Shown one piece after another: positions 54,401 through 63,236 of a DNA stretch of 64,000 nucleotides. The notes under the pieces were generated by a model. It was not told where the DNA came from. It was given only the letters and a program-made list of their open reading frames with translations, and searched no databases. How positions within the stretch are numbered: the stretch's first letter is position 1; each line of letters opens with the position of its first letter. Source of the stretch: an uncultured Dysgonomonas sp. (lineage in GTDB: Bacteria; Bacteroidota; Bacteroidia; Bacteroidales; Dysgonomonadaceae); NCBI GenBank assembly GCA_937995835.1, contig CALKIV010000105.1:24621-88620 (forward strand), given 5' to 3'. The translations under genes were made by a program, and so were the position numbers.

Positions 54401-54732
54401 ATGTAATAGATGTCAATGGGAATGTCGTTGCAGAGGCAAATCATGATGCTAGATATCCGAACTTGCAGTACTCAATAAATGGAGACCAGTCTACTTTCTG
54501 GAAAGTCAGTGGTACTCGAGTAACGTGGCGTAATCTGACATTAGCATATTCTATTCCTAAAAAACTAGTTAATAGAGTAGGTTTGGAGAGTTGTCGTTTA
54601 AATCTTACAGGACAAAACTTGTTGAGCTTATATAATCCATACCCTGATAACTTTATCGATCCGCTTGCTGGCGCTTATGGAAGTTATCCTAACTTGAGAA
54701 GATTTACTTTGGGACTTAATGTGTCATTCTAA
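51412..54732 (+). CDS. SusC/RagA-family TonB-dependent transporter
   Basis: This 1106-residue outer-membrane transporter has a signal peptide (MTFMIVLSAQAQ), a carboxypeptidase-regulatory-like domain (about 30-110, FSGVVIDNQEEPIIGASIKV), a plug domain (about 115-245) beginning ETVVVGYGVQKKAHLTGAIS, and a 22-stranded barrel ending LGLNVSF. SusC transporters move oligosaccharides or peptides using TonB. It pairs with the SusD gene 8 bp downstream. No hybrid two-component or ECF regulator is adjacent. Confidence 0.95.
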   Translation: MKMKQKIFSFCLSMLMTFMIVLSAQAQNSQTFSGVVIDNQEEPIIGASIKVVGTGTGTITDLDGKFSLTVPAKGKVEISYLGYASQVISDFSKTQIILQEDALMLEETVVVGYGVQKKAHLTGAISTIDVNDITDLSGTDLSSSLRGLVTGLSVSGGEGRPGSSARLNIRQSKSTTSLSTVSGFVPDTSPLYVIDGFISSGDAFNNLDPTMVESVSVLKDGAAAVYGASSANGVILVTTKRGTIGKPKISYSGSFGFADEISRPKMLNSYDYGRLWNGVRAASKIGEVDEDLQKELFQADELDIMRGLNYDILDREWDAALTQKHSVNVGGGTDNVNYFAGIAYNTQEGNLGNLDYERWNYRAGVDVKISKWVKATLQVSGDYGKQTKAYNKIGGSSDESDYNNLLTRPRYIPEYVDGRPVSAFGPTNKSINESQDFHFDLIQNAGNKTENMNQNMVINSAIEYDFGWNEWTKGLSMKFSYSKSIGSTKNNERGSKHVLYRMLNRGGSGGHLYLDEDINGNSLLGEENFEVRNVTKGNALRRTMSRSDAYQMNFSVNYARTFGDHSVSGLFSIERSESESEDLIGSVNDPYDFTNGQSNTGSGEQSTSFGRSESGKLSYIGRLNYAYLNKYLVEFLVRSDASTKFAPENYWGTFPSLSLGWVASEESWFRENIKFIDHLKLRGSFGLLGRDNTKAWAWLRTYTLDKDKGPIFGPDISKPSGPHIGLPEEDINRDAHWDKSYKSNFGIDFSMLRNRLSAGIDGYYEWNREIFAVRTGSQLPSTVGAPAAAENFASMDNYGVELSLKWADKIGKDFKYSVGVNTGYSDNKVLKQFWENQIPLDKVHPGQRSDTGSWGYECIGMFRSYQDIEEYFDKYNIETYRGMKKGDVKPGMLIYKDVRGKQNADGTWAAADGIVDENDLIKISHRSNPYGLTMNLRAEWKGISLSTQISASWGGYDFVPKYARSISSMTSTASDAGALEFINMPSFWADDMYVYQDVIDVNGNVVAEANHDARYPNLQYSINGDQSTFWKVSGTRVTWRNLTLAYSIPKKLVNRVGLESCRLNLTGQNLLSLYNPYPDNFIDPLAGAYGSYPNLRRFTLGLNVSF

Positions 54733-54740
54733 AACAATAA

Positions 54741-56879
54741 ATGATGAGAAAAAACAATATATTTGGATTGGGGCTAGGTCTGTTTGCAGCAGTTTCTTTG
54801 CTGACAGGGTGTAGTGACCAGTTCTTGAGAGATAAAGAAAATTATGATCGTACTACTGAATTTGTTTACAACGACTATGCAGGGGCGATGAAGCGTGCAG
54901 ATAATCTTTATACACTCTTAATGCCATCTGGTGCAACAGGAGTAGATTATCAATTCCCAAGCACAGGATCTGCCGATATATATTCTAAAAGTACAGAGGA
55001 ATATGGAGGGTTTACAGATTTTATTGATCCTGGGGTGGTTGTGGATAATACTAATGTTTTAGATTTGTTTTATAACGAACGAAAAACTTCAAGAAATCCG
55101 TATGGACGTATCCGTAACTGTAATGATCTGATTGAAGGGGTAACGAAAGGCTCTATAGATCTGGATAAAAAAGGCGATATCTTAGGACAAGCGTACTTCT
55201 TCAGAGCTTGGAGCTATCTTCGTTTAGTGAGAGCTTATGGAGGTGTGCCAATTGTAGATAAATTTCAAAACGTAATCGTTGGAGATGATGATGGTTTAAG
55301 TTTAGTTGTACCTCGTTCTACTGCAAAAGAATGTATTGAGTTTATTGTTAATGACCTAAAGTTAGCAGCAGAGGCATTGCCTGCTAAATGGGATGTAGAT
55401 AACTTTGGTAGGGTGACTTCTGGAGCAGCATTGGCCTTACAAGGACGTGCTCTCCTGCTCTATGCTAGTCCTGTTTTTAATAGAGCAGATAATGTTCAAC
55501 GTTGGAAAGATGCTTATGAATCTAATAAAAAAGCTGTTAAGGTATTAGAGGATGCTCATTTTGGTTTAGCAAATATTGATGAGCCTGGCATTAATGCTGC
55601 AGGGTGGGCTAGTATGTTTGCAAAAGGTTATGGTAATCCTGAGGCTGTTCTTGTAACACTTCATAACAATATACGAAATCAAGGTGGTGCTACCAATCCT
55701 TATAAGAATAATAACTGGGAGCAATCTATCCGTCCAACTAATACGAAAGGTAGCGGGGGGAAGGTGCCTACTGCTACAATGGTAGATTTATTTCCTATGG
55801 CTGATGGTAAAAAACCAGAGGTGTCAACGCATAAGTATGATCCAGAATTATTTATGTTAAATCGTGACCCTCGCTTCTATCGTACATTTGCATTTACCGG
55901 TGTGAAATGGGCTTTTTCAGGAAATCCAACCAGTTCTAATATTATCTCTTTTCCTTATTCAGGTGATAATTACCAATTGTGGAACTACGCTTGGTATAAT
56001 AATAAAGAAAACTTAGAAAAAGTAAATAACTCAGGATATGGTGCTGATGGTTTAGGGGACAACTATAAGGGCATATATGTACGTAAGCGTACTGATGATG
56101 CTGATCTAAATAGTCCACTTTATAAATATGACAATGAGACGACGAATCCTTTTGGGGCAAGTGCAGCTCCTTACATGGAAATCAGATTTGCTGAGGTATT
56201 GTTAAATTTTGCAGAGTCTGCTTGTGGTGCTGGTCAGTATGCTGAAGCGTTAGATGCTTTGAAGAAAATTCGTAAACGTGTAGGTTATAAGGAAGAGGAT
56301 AATTATGGTCTGCCAACAGATATAGCAGCAGACCGTGCAAAACTTTTTGAAGCAATTTTATATGAACGTCAAATTGAGTTAGCATACGAAGGAAAACGTT
56401 ATGATGATATGCATCGTTGGATGCTTTGGGATGGTGGTACAGGAGTAGTTGCAGGACAACCTAATACGTGGACCTTAACAGGCTTTAATCGTAATACATG
56501 CGCTTATTTAGGAGTTAAACCTCTTAATGGGACCAAACGTACTGGACTGGAATTACGAGTTGCAGATGAAGTACCTGGCTATATTGGAGATCCTAAACCA
56601 GAAAAAGATCCTCTTAAAGCGGATCGTCCAACTGTATGGGATATCTCTAAGAGCGATAAACCGAGTACTGAGCTTCTTGATTTTTACACAACAAAATTGA
56701 AACGTAAAGATAGGGCTGTTGATCCAACAGATGAGCGAATGATAACCTTTGAACCTAAATTCTATTTTATAGGTCTTAAGGAAAATGCACAAAGAGCCAA
56801 TGCAACTCTGTTGCAAACCATTGGTTGGCATGACCAACAAACCAATGCTCCGGGTACATTCGACCCTCTAGCAGAATGA
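54741..56879 (+). CDS. SusD/RagB-family nutrient-binding lipoprotein
   Basis: A 712-residue lipoprotein (lipobox Cys C24, LTGCSDQ) that forms the lid of the SusC channel. RTSRNPYGRIRNCNDLIEG-type helices, QAYFFRAWSYLRLVRAYGG, ALALQGRALLLYASPVFNR and YERQIELAYEGKRYDDMHRW are TPR-fold hallmarks. It is longer than most SusD proteins (about 500-600), with an insert around 570-660. The start is MM; either ATG may be used. A terminator follows. Confidence 0.95.
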   Translation: MMRKNNIFGLGLGLFAAVSLLTGCSDQFLRDKENYDRTTEFVYNDYAGAMKRADNLYTLLMPSGATGVDYQFPSTGSADIYSKSTEEYGGFTDFIDPGVVVDNTNVLDLFYNERKTSRNPYGRIRNCNDLIEGVTKGSIDLDKKGDILGQAYFFRAWSYLRLVRAYGGVPIVDKFQNVIVGDDDGLSLVVPRSTAKECIEFIVNDLKLAAEALPAKWDVDNFGRVTSGAALALQGRALLLYASPVFNRADNVQRWKDAYESNKKAVKVLEDAHFGLANIDEPGINAAGWASMFAKGYGNPEAVLVTLHNNIRNQGGATNPYKNNNWEQSIRPTNTKGSGGKVPTATMVDLFPMADGKKPEVSTHKYDPELFMLNRDPRFYRTFAFTGVKWAFSGNPTSSNIISFPYSGDNYQLWNYAWYNNKENLEKVNNSGYGADGLGDNYKGIYVRKRTDDADLNSPLYKYDNETTNPFGASAAPYMEIRFAEVLLNFAESACGAGQYAEALDALKKIRKRVGYKEEDNYGLPTDIAADRAKLFEAILYERQIELAYEGKRYDDMHRWMLWDGGTGVVAGQPNTWTLTGFNRNTCAYLGVKPLNGTKRTGLELRVADEVPGYIGDPKPEKDPLKADRPTVWDISKSDKPSTELLDFYTTKLKRKDRAVDPTDERMITFEPKFYFIGLKENAQRANATLLQTIGWHDQQTNAPGTFDPLAE

Positions 56880-56923
56880 AAAATAAAAATGGATGAGAAT
56901 CCAAATTAATATCTGATGTTTAT

Positions 56924-56963
56924 AGCCCCTAAAAGATTTATTATCTTTTAGGGGTTATTTTTA
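56924..56963 (+). terminator. Terminator of the Sus-like operon
   Basis: AGCCCCTAAAAGAT (56924-56937) pairs with ATCTTTTAGGGGTT (56943-56956) over 14 bp with one G-U, a 5-nt loop and ATTTTTAT. Confidence 0.92.
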
Positions 56964-57033
56964 TAACTGATATGTGATTTTCTTTACCTTTAAGGATAAA
57001 TTTTAACGCCTTCGTTCCTTTATACTATCTACT

Positions 57034-58290
57034 ATGGAAGAGATTCTGCATTATGTTTGGAAGTTTAAACTGTTTGACAAAGCTTTGACTACGACTGATG
57101 GTCTACTTATTGAGGTCATAGACCCCGGAATGTCGAATACAAATGCGGGTCCAGATTTTTTCAATGCTAAACTTAGAATTGGTGAAGAATATTGGGCTGG
57201 AAATGTAGAGATACATACTTCTTCTTCTGACTGGTTGAGACATAAACATCAGGAAAATGATGCTTATAAATCTGTAGTGTTGCATGTTGTGAAGCATGCA
57301 GACTGTGTTGTGAAAGATAAGGAGGGACGTTTTATTCCTCAGTGTGAGTTGTGCTACCCTAAGCATATCGATGAGAATTATGACCTGTTGCTACATGCTA
57401 ATATAGACCTCCCATGTGCTAACTATTTACAAACGATGGATCGCTTTCATTTGTCATCGTGGATGTCAAGTTTGCTGATGGAGCGTGTGGAGCGTAAGGC
57501 AAATGATATTGAACGTCATGTTAAAGATTTCGAAGGCTCGTGGGAAGATGTGTTTTATGTTTTACTCTCACGCAACTTTGGTTTTGGTTTAAATGCTGAT
57601 GCATTTGAGCGATTGGCACTCAGTCTACCATTGCGATATATACAAAAACACAGTGATAGTATTGTCCAGATAGAGGCGCTCTTGCTTGGACAGGCAGGCT
57701 TTTTGGTCGACGAAAAAATACAAGATAGCTATCATCAGCTTTTGCAAAGTGAATATGATTTTTTGAGGCACAAGTATGAATTATGTCCATTAGAGAAGCA
57801 TATTTTCAAGAATATGAGAACTCGTCCAACGGCTTTTCCACAGATGAGAATTGCCCAATTAGCAGCATTGCTTCATAATTCACAAGGACTATTTTCTAAA
57901 GTGGTGGAGAAAAAGGATGTAGGAATCCTTCGTCTTTTATTTCATGTCAATGCTTCAGAGTATTGGCAAACGCATTTTACTTTTGGGAAAGAATCTATAA
58001 AGAAAAGTAAATTTGTGGGAGACAGTTCGCTAGATGTTATCTTGATTAATACTGTAGTGCCCATCCTCTTTGCCTATGGCAAACATGTTGGTGAAGAAGA
58101 TCTATGTGAGCGAGCCATCTTTTTTTTAGAACAAATTAATGCTGAAAAGAACATGATCACCAAACTTTTTTTGCGCCAAGGAGTACCCATGAAATCGGCA
58201 GCCAATTCACAAGCCGTGATTCAGTTGAAGAAGGAATACTGTGATAATCGTAAATGTCTCTATTGTAGGGTAGGGCATAAAATGTTATAG
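57034..58290 (+). CDS. DUF2851 family protein
   Basis: A 418-residue cytosolic protein. EEILHYVWKFKLFD, DPGMSNTNAGPDFFNAKLRI, GNVEIHTSSSDWLRHKH and NYDLLLHANIDLPC match DUF2851, a family almost confined to Bacteroidota. The N-terminal part has the D...NAGPDF...GNVEIH arrangement, which has been likened to nuclease-type folds; function is unproven. The C-terminus has a CxxxxC-type end (YCDNRKCLYCRVG). It is alone between two terminators or spacers. Confidence 0.88.
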   Translation: MEEILHYVWKFKLFDKALTTTDGLLIEVIDPGMSNTNAGPDFFNAKLRIGEEYWAGNVEIHTSSSDWLRHKHQENDAYKSVVLHVVKHADCVVKDKEGRFIPQCELCYPKHIDENYDLLLHANIDLPCANYLQTMDRFHLSSWMSSLLMERVERKANDIERHVKDFEGSWEDVFYVLLSRNFGFGLNADAFERLALSLPLRYIQKHSDSIVQIEALLLGQAGFLVDEKIQDSYHQLLQSEYDFLRHKYELCPLEKHIFKNMRTRPTAFPQMRIAQLAALLHNSQGLFSKVVEKKDVGILRLLFHVNASEYWQTHFTFGKESIKKSKFVGDSSLDVILINTVVPILFAYGKHVGEEDLCERAIFFLEQINAEKNMITKLFLRQGVPMKSAANSQAVIQLKKEYCDNRKCLYCRVGHKML

Positions 58291-58777
58291 AGGTTAAGCA
58301 TGTTGAACGCTTTATTTGCTTGAATAATAAAAAACAAATAAACTTAAAATGTGTGGATGCTATTTTATAATCATTTTTTGAATATTTTTTTTTACGACAA
58401 TTCTTTAATCGACACACTTTTGCAAAAGTTCCGATTTTCATGTTTTGTGTTGAGTGAAAAACTGAAATTGGTTTTCTAAATCTATATGTGATTCATTTTA
58501 AGATGCTTTTATTTTAAAGACAATTGTTTACTTTGTGAAACTAAAAGTGAGAGTAAACTGAAGTAGTAAAGTTTACAATAGAAAAATTTACACAAAACTT
58601 TAGGAACGGACTTCTACTTTGAAGTTGAAAATATTTTATTAATTATTGATAAGTATATCTTTATCGGATGGCAATTGTGTTTTAATGATGAAATACAGGT
58701 AGAATGCTATCTAAAAGCTTATCGTAGAAGACAAAAATGAATTAAGTCTAAATATATTAACATACACATTATCTATC
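58291..58777 (+). promoter_or_regulatory. Upstream region of the surface-protein operon with repeated GTTTAC
   Basis: This 487-bp gap has no gene. GTTTAC occurs at 58526-58531 and 58571-58576 and its complement GTAAAC at 58553-58558; the last two form the inverted repeat GTAAACT-N10-AGTTTAC (58553-58576). TATCTTTA at 58656-58663 could be a -7 box. The cluster may be an operator for a regulator such as the HTH protein encoded downstream. Confidence 0.4.
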
Positions 58778-59440
58778 ATGTATTGTATTAATAAACAAAT
58801 GGTTATAAAGCTAACTTTCAGATGTATATTAATTTTAGGAGTGTTTTTTTTATTTACTCAACAAACATTAGCACAAGTCACAATAGGGTCTAAGTTGCCA
58901 CCAAATAGCGATGCTTTACTCGATTTGCAACAAGAAGGGGAAACAAAAGGGGGACTTTTATTACCTCGAGTAGCTTTAAAGCATACCACTTCATTTGCTC
59001 CAATGAGTGCCCATACGCAAGGTATGACTGTATATAACACAGCAAAAGATGGAGATGTGACTCCTGGTTTTTACTACAATAATGGCAGCAAGTGGATGAA
59101 ACTATTCTCTGCAGAAGATTCTTTCTTCTATATGCCATCTACCGTTTTGCCAACAGACGAAAATGATCCTTCGTTTGCAGGTGGAACGTTCACTGTAAAT
59201 CTTTATGATTCTTATAGCAAGCAATTTGGACTTTCTACTACTAATATTGCAGTGAGTGATAATACGGCTAAGCTTCCTGTATATGCCAAAGGTGATCTTT
59301 ATTATTTTGTCACCTATTTTGATGATAGTGTTTTCGATAATGTCAAGATCAATGCGGATGGCATATTGACATATAAGCTAAAAACAGGCTTTGTCCAATC
59401 CGAAAAGACTTTTATGAATATTGTCTTGAAAGTTAAATAA
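58778..59440 (+). CDS. Secreted protein with VTIG-type N-terminal domain
   Basis: A 220-residue protein with a signal peptide (about 8-32, ILGVFFLFTQQTLAQ). The mature part starts VTIGSKLPPNSDALLDLQ, then GGLLLPRVALKHT, GMTVYNT and GFYYNNGSKWMKL: the same domain as the truncated gene at 1-1178. A beta-rich region (about 125-220) follows with no recognised motif. A second ATG at 58799 fits the signal peptide equally well. First gene of an operon of three. Confidence 0.8.
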   Translation: MYCINKQMVIKLTFRCILILGVFFLFTQQTLAQVTIGSKLPPNSDALLDLQQEGETKGGLLLPRVALKHTTSFAPMSAHTQGMTVYNTAKDGDVTPGFYYNNGSKWMKLFSAEDSFFYMPSTVLPTDENDPSFAGGTFTVNLYDSYSKQFGLSTTNIAVSDNTAKLPVYAKGDLYYFVTYFDDSVFDNVKINADGILTYKLKTGFVQSEKTFMNIVLKVK

Positions 59441-59454
59441 AGAACCAAACACTT

Positions 59455-59967
59455 ATGAAAAAGATTTTTTCACTAGCAATATTTTGCTTGTGCCTAGTTG
59501 GCGTCTACGGACAAGAATCACAAATTCCAGATGGTATCTATATGCTTGAAAAAGCCGAACTAACCATTACTAACTATGACACCAAGGGAGTTGTAGAGCA
59601 TAAGGTGATAACAGATAAAGAGTCTATAGATATTCAGAATATGCATCTAGCTAATATATTCATTGCTCTTGATTTTATGAATGGAGAACTACAAGAGTGT
59701 GTGATGGCTGATGGACAAAAGTATAGATTGGACGAGACGATGAAGTTACAACCTGCGATGGAGAAGTCTGAGCAGACATTGACAAAGATGGAAGAGTTTC
59801 GCAGCGATTACTTATTTATAGAAAAAGAGTTGTTTCCTTATCTGATTAAGGTGGAGGGTAACAAGCTAATCGTGACGTTCGCGAAATATAATTTTGGGCA
59901 AACAGAAGTTAACTATACTATGGAGGCTGAATTAGTGGAAAACATGGTAAAACAAAAAGATAGATGA
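59455..59967 (+). CDS. Secreted protein of unknown function in the surface operon
   Basis: A 170-residue protein with a signal peptide (IFSLAIFCLCLVGVYGQ). The mature part is a mixed alpha/beta sequence (QIPDGIYMLEKAELTITNY, KYRLDETMKLQPAMEKS) without a known family. It begins 14 bp after the VTIG-domain gene and its last 4 bp overlap the large downstream gene (ATGA), so translational coupling with it is likely. Confidence 0.72.
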   Translation: MKKIFSLAIFCLCLVGVYGQESQIPDGIYMLEKAELTITNYDTKGVVEHKVITDKESIDIQNMHLANIFIALDFMNGELQECVMADGQKYRLDETMKLQPAMEKSEQTLTKMEEFRSDYLFIEKELFPYLIKVEGNKLIVTFAKYNFGQTEVNYTMEAELVENMVKQKDR

Positions 59968-62900
59968 AACAAGCAATATACTATTGGGGGCTACTATGTC
60001 TCATTTTGATGTCTTCCATCAACTTAGGAGCACAATCAGGTCCTAAATGTAAAAGAGATTTTGTGATCAAAACGAAAGTCACGGAGTCTACTTGTATGGC
60101 AAATGGTGTTATAGAAGTGATACTGGAGGGTGACTTGTCTGAAATAGAGGTGGAGATGACTGAATATGCACTCAGACCCGTTGATGGAACTGAGGGGACA
60201 AATCTTCAGTTTACAAAGAATAATATACTAAGATCTGTTGCTGCAGGTACTTATGTCATCAGTGTACGTACATTTTGTATAGAAGAGCTTGAGGTTGGGG
60301 TGGTTACAGAATCATCTAATGTAGTTGTTGGAGGAAATTATAAACCTCTGATGGCAGAGATAAATTTGGCTAAGACTCGTAAATCTTATGCTGCATGTCC
60401 TACAGGAATGATTGCTTTTAATGTGAAGAGTGGAACAGGTTTTGGAGACTTGACATTCCATCTCTCTAAGGCGCCAGATGGTGTTGCTAAGGGTGAAATA
60501 TTTCCTATAAAGGGGGCTACTGTTTCGGGTAACACTCAATATAGCCTTTCTGAACTATATCCTATAGGTGAATATCAGATAGATATTTATGATAATTGTA
60601 GTAAGGCTACTGTGCCCTTTTCTATTCAAGAAATTGTTGGTATTCCTGCTATCAATTCTGGTTCTTCATATTTTAAACGTCCAAATAGCTTTGAAGCAAG
60701 CACTAACAAAATTCAACGTACATATTTATCGATAAACTCAGAGACTTATCCTGACCATTATGGTTATTATCAAGAAAAGTTGTATGAGATTGCTTTAGTG
60801 GCAGAAGATAAAACTCCGGTAGAAACTGATTGGCAATTATGGAATAGCTCTACTATGGATTTTACTGTTTCAGGTGGATATGATGACTATTATGAAAAGA
60901 AATCGCTCAAGGTTTTTGCAAGGGTTAAAGGATGTGATGCTACTATGCAAGTTATATCTACAGCGAAGCTTAATTATCCTTATTTTTCTACTAGCTATCT
61001 TGATATAGTCTGTGATCAATATAGCTTTTCCACAACTAACTATCAAGATCAAGATGGATTCTGGAGTTACCCTATATCTGTCAAGATAACAAACTCAACG
61101 GACGGTGAGGAAGTGTTTTCTCAAGACTATGACAAGCCTCCCGTTTCTGTATCTGTGGATAAAGCCCTTTATGGAAAAAGATATGATATTTTAATCACAG
61201 ATTCTAAGGGAATAACGAATTTGAAAAGAAATTCAGGTACTTATATGCAGCAAACCTTTTCTCCGTCTTTATATTTGTATTCATCCCCATATACCTATCA
61301 TTGCGATAATTTCAGTTTTTCGCTTTATCCTCTAACAAATGGGTCGTATACCTTTAATTGTCCTCCTGTAAATATGGTTGTCAATAAGATGAACACTGTA
61401 ACGGGGCAATATGAACATTATCTAGACTATACTTTTACTTCTACCAGTTGGGTTCAGTTCACTTGGGAATATGGACAGTATCAATTGATAGGGACATATC
61501 CAAATCATATCAAGGAAGATGGAACGCCACATACAGCAAGTAGAATTATAAATGTGAGTTCGCCAAGGCCTACATCATTGACCTTATCAAGTTATACATC
61601 AACAACATCTTATGCTGATTTAAGTAATGAATATTATGGGTATTTGCAAGTTCAAGGAAATGCAACATTCCCGGTAGGAACGAGATTCACAGTGACGGAG
61701 GCTCCTGATAAATATAGACATAAGGGAAAAACCATAAAATCTACATCAAGTTCAAATTATTTCTCTTTTGGGAATTCTGATACCGGTAGTTCTTCGTCTG
61801 CTATAGAAATGCCTGAGGGAAATTATACTATAACCGCAGAGGATGATTGTGGTACAAGTCTGACTGTGACAGCATATCTTAAGACTGGTTTTGATGCTAA
61901 AGATGTTAAGTATGTTGTAGAAGAAAATGAATGTATGGGGGGGCGCATCAAACTAGATACTCAGACTGGGGGCTTTGTTAAATTGAAGGGCGTTGCCAAC
62001 TCATCATATACTAATTTCAAAATAATTAGTGGTCCTGAAGGAGGATATGATACAGGTTTCAAAAGATATAATGAGGAATTGCAGATTGTTGCTGATGGCG
62101 AATATATTATCGGAACAGTGATAAGTTCATCTTATAGAAGTTATTATATCAGAAGGGATACCATTCGCTTCGAAAAATCTAAGCCGATGCTAAACCCTAC
62201 TGTTACAGCAGGATATGTGTGCACTGATCCGGGAGAAGTTTTAGGCCATATTATGTTTACGGCTCAAGGCGGTAAATCGCCATATAGCTTTGAGTTGTTG
62301 AATGAAGATGAAACTTCAACTGGTTTGACAGCTTCAGGAGCTGAGGGCGAAAGATTGGTCTTTCATCATGGTGCTGCTGGTGAAACCTACATTGTGAGAA
62401 TTACAGATGCTTGCGGAAACTCAACCACTCAAGAGATTACTTTGGCTGACTTGAAAACACAAAGTATTATATATTCTATTCCTCCAACAGGTGTATATTG
62501 TACGGGAGATGAAATTAGACTTAATTGTATTACACTAGGGCAAACATTTTACTTGTGGGAAAAGAAAATTAGCGAGGGAGTCTACGAGTTTGTCTCCTAT
62601 GATCAGAACCCAAGATTGTCTTCTGCGACAGTAGAAGATAGTGGAATATATAGGGTAACTGTTACACCGGAATATTGTGGTGAAGCCATAACAGGAGAAT
62701 TGGCCATAACGGTCAACCCTCCATTAGTTGCTGGAGCAGTGAGTGCAGATCAAGAAATTTGCACAAGTGCAAAAGCATCTGCTATGAGTTGTGTGGTGAC
62801 AGGTGGAAAAGGAAGCTATAGCTATCAGTGGCAAATGTCTACTGATCAAACGACATGGACAGATGTAGCTAATGGAACAGCTGCTACGCTGATGCCATCG

Positions 62901-63038
62901 CATAGCAAATCAGGCGTATATTATTATCGCTTGCAAACGACAGATGATTGTCACACAGTGCTCAGCAGTACTATTACCCTAAATGTAAAACCATGTTATA
63001 TTATGGTAAATCCGAACGTCAGGTCTGTAGCAGATTAA
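59964..63038 (+). CDS. Large secreted multidomain protein with C-terminal Ig-like domains
   Basis: A 1024-residue protein with a signal peptide (GLLCLILMSSINLGAQS). The body is a chain of beta-sandwich-like segments rich in Tyr, Ser and Thr, with scattered Cys, such as CPTGMIAFNVKSGTGFGDLTFHL and DNCSKAT (residues about 150-230) and TAEDDCGTSLTVTAYLK near 640. Two Ig-like domains lie near the end: about 835-915 with VEDSGIYRVTV, and about 918-1010. It ends PCYIMVNPNVRSVAD without an evident T9SS sorting domain. Adhesin-like or matrix function is inferred. No enzyme motif is seen. Confidence 0.82.
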   Translation: MKQAIYYWGLLCLILMSSINLGAQSGPKCKRDFVIKTKVTESTCMANGVIEVILEGDLSEIEVEMTEYALRPVDGTEGTNLQFTKNNILRSVAAGTYVISVRTFCIEELEVGVVTESSNVVVGGNYKPLMAEINLAKTRKSYAACPTGMIAFNVKSGTGFGDLTFHLSKAPDGVAKGEIFPIKGATVSGNTQYSLSELYPIGEYQIDIYDNCSKATVPFSIQEIVGIPAINSGSSYFKRPNSFEASTNKIQRTYLSINSETYPDHYGYYQEKLYEIALVAEDKTPVETDWQLWNSSTMDFTVSGGYDDYYEKKSLKVFARVKGCDATMQVISTAKLNYPYFSTSYLDIVCDQYSFSTTNYQDQDGFWSYPISVKITNSTDGEEVFSQDYDKPPVSVSVDKALYGKRYDILITDSKGITNLKRNSGTYMQQTFSPSLYLYSSPYTYHCDNFSFSLYPLTNGSYTFNCPPVNMVVNKMNTVTGQYEHYLDYTFTSTSWVQFTWEYGQYQLIGTYPNHIKEDGTPHTASRIINVSSPRPTSLTLSSYTSTTSYADLSNEYYGYLQVQGNATFPVGTRFTVTEAPDKYRHKGKTIKSTSSSNYFSFGNSDTGSSSSAIEMPEGNYTITAEDDCGTSLTVTAYLKTGFDAKDVKYVVEENECMGGRIKLDTQTGGFVKLKGVANSSYTNFKIISGPEGGYDTGFKRYNEELQIVADGEYIIGTVISSSYRSYYIRRDTIRFEKSKPMLNPTVTAGYVCTDPGEVLGHIMFTAQGGKSPYSFELLNEDETSTGLTASGAEGERLVFHHGAAGETYIVRITDACGNSTTQEITLADLKTQSIIYSIPPTGVYCTGDEIRLNCITLGQTFYLWEKKISEGVYEFVSYDQNPRLSSATVEDSGIYRVTVTPEYCGEAITGELAITVNPPLVAGAVSADQEICTSAKASAMSCVVTGGKGSYSYQWQMSTDQTTWTDVANGTAATLMPSHSKSGVYYYRLQTTDDCHTVLSSTITLNVKPCYIMVNPNVRSVAD

Positions 63039-63078
63039 CAGATTGAACAATTGAAAATATATAAGCACTAATTAGAGT

Positions 63079-63127
63079 TCCTTTGATCTGAAATGCTGAA
63101 TATCAGATCGAAGGACTTTATTATTTT
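63079..63127 (+). terminator. Terminator of the surface-protein operon
   Basis: TCCTTTGATCTGA (63079-63091) pairs with TCAGATCGAAGGA (63103-63115) over 13 bp with one G-U, an 11-nt loop and CTTTATTATTTT. Confidence 0.85.
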
Positions 63128-63236
63128 ACAGAAAAAAATGTGTGTTTTTAGAAAAAAAATAGTTGAAAAGATAACTTTTCCTAAACAATTATTATCTTTA
63201 AGCCCCGTTTTAGTATAAATAATTCATAGATTTGAT

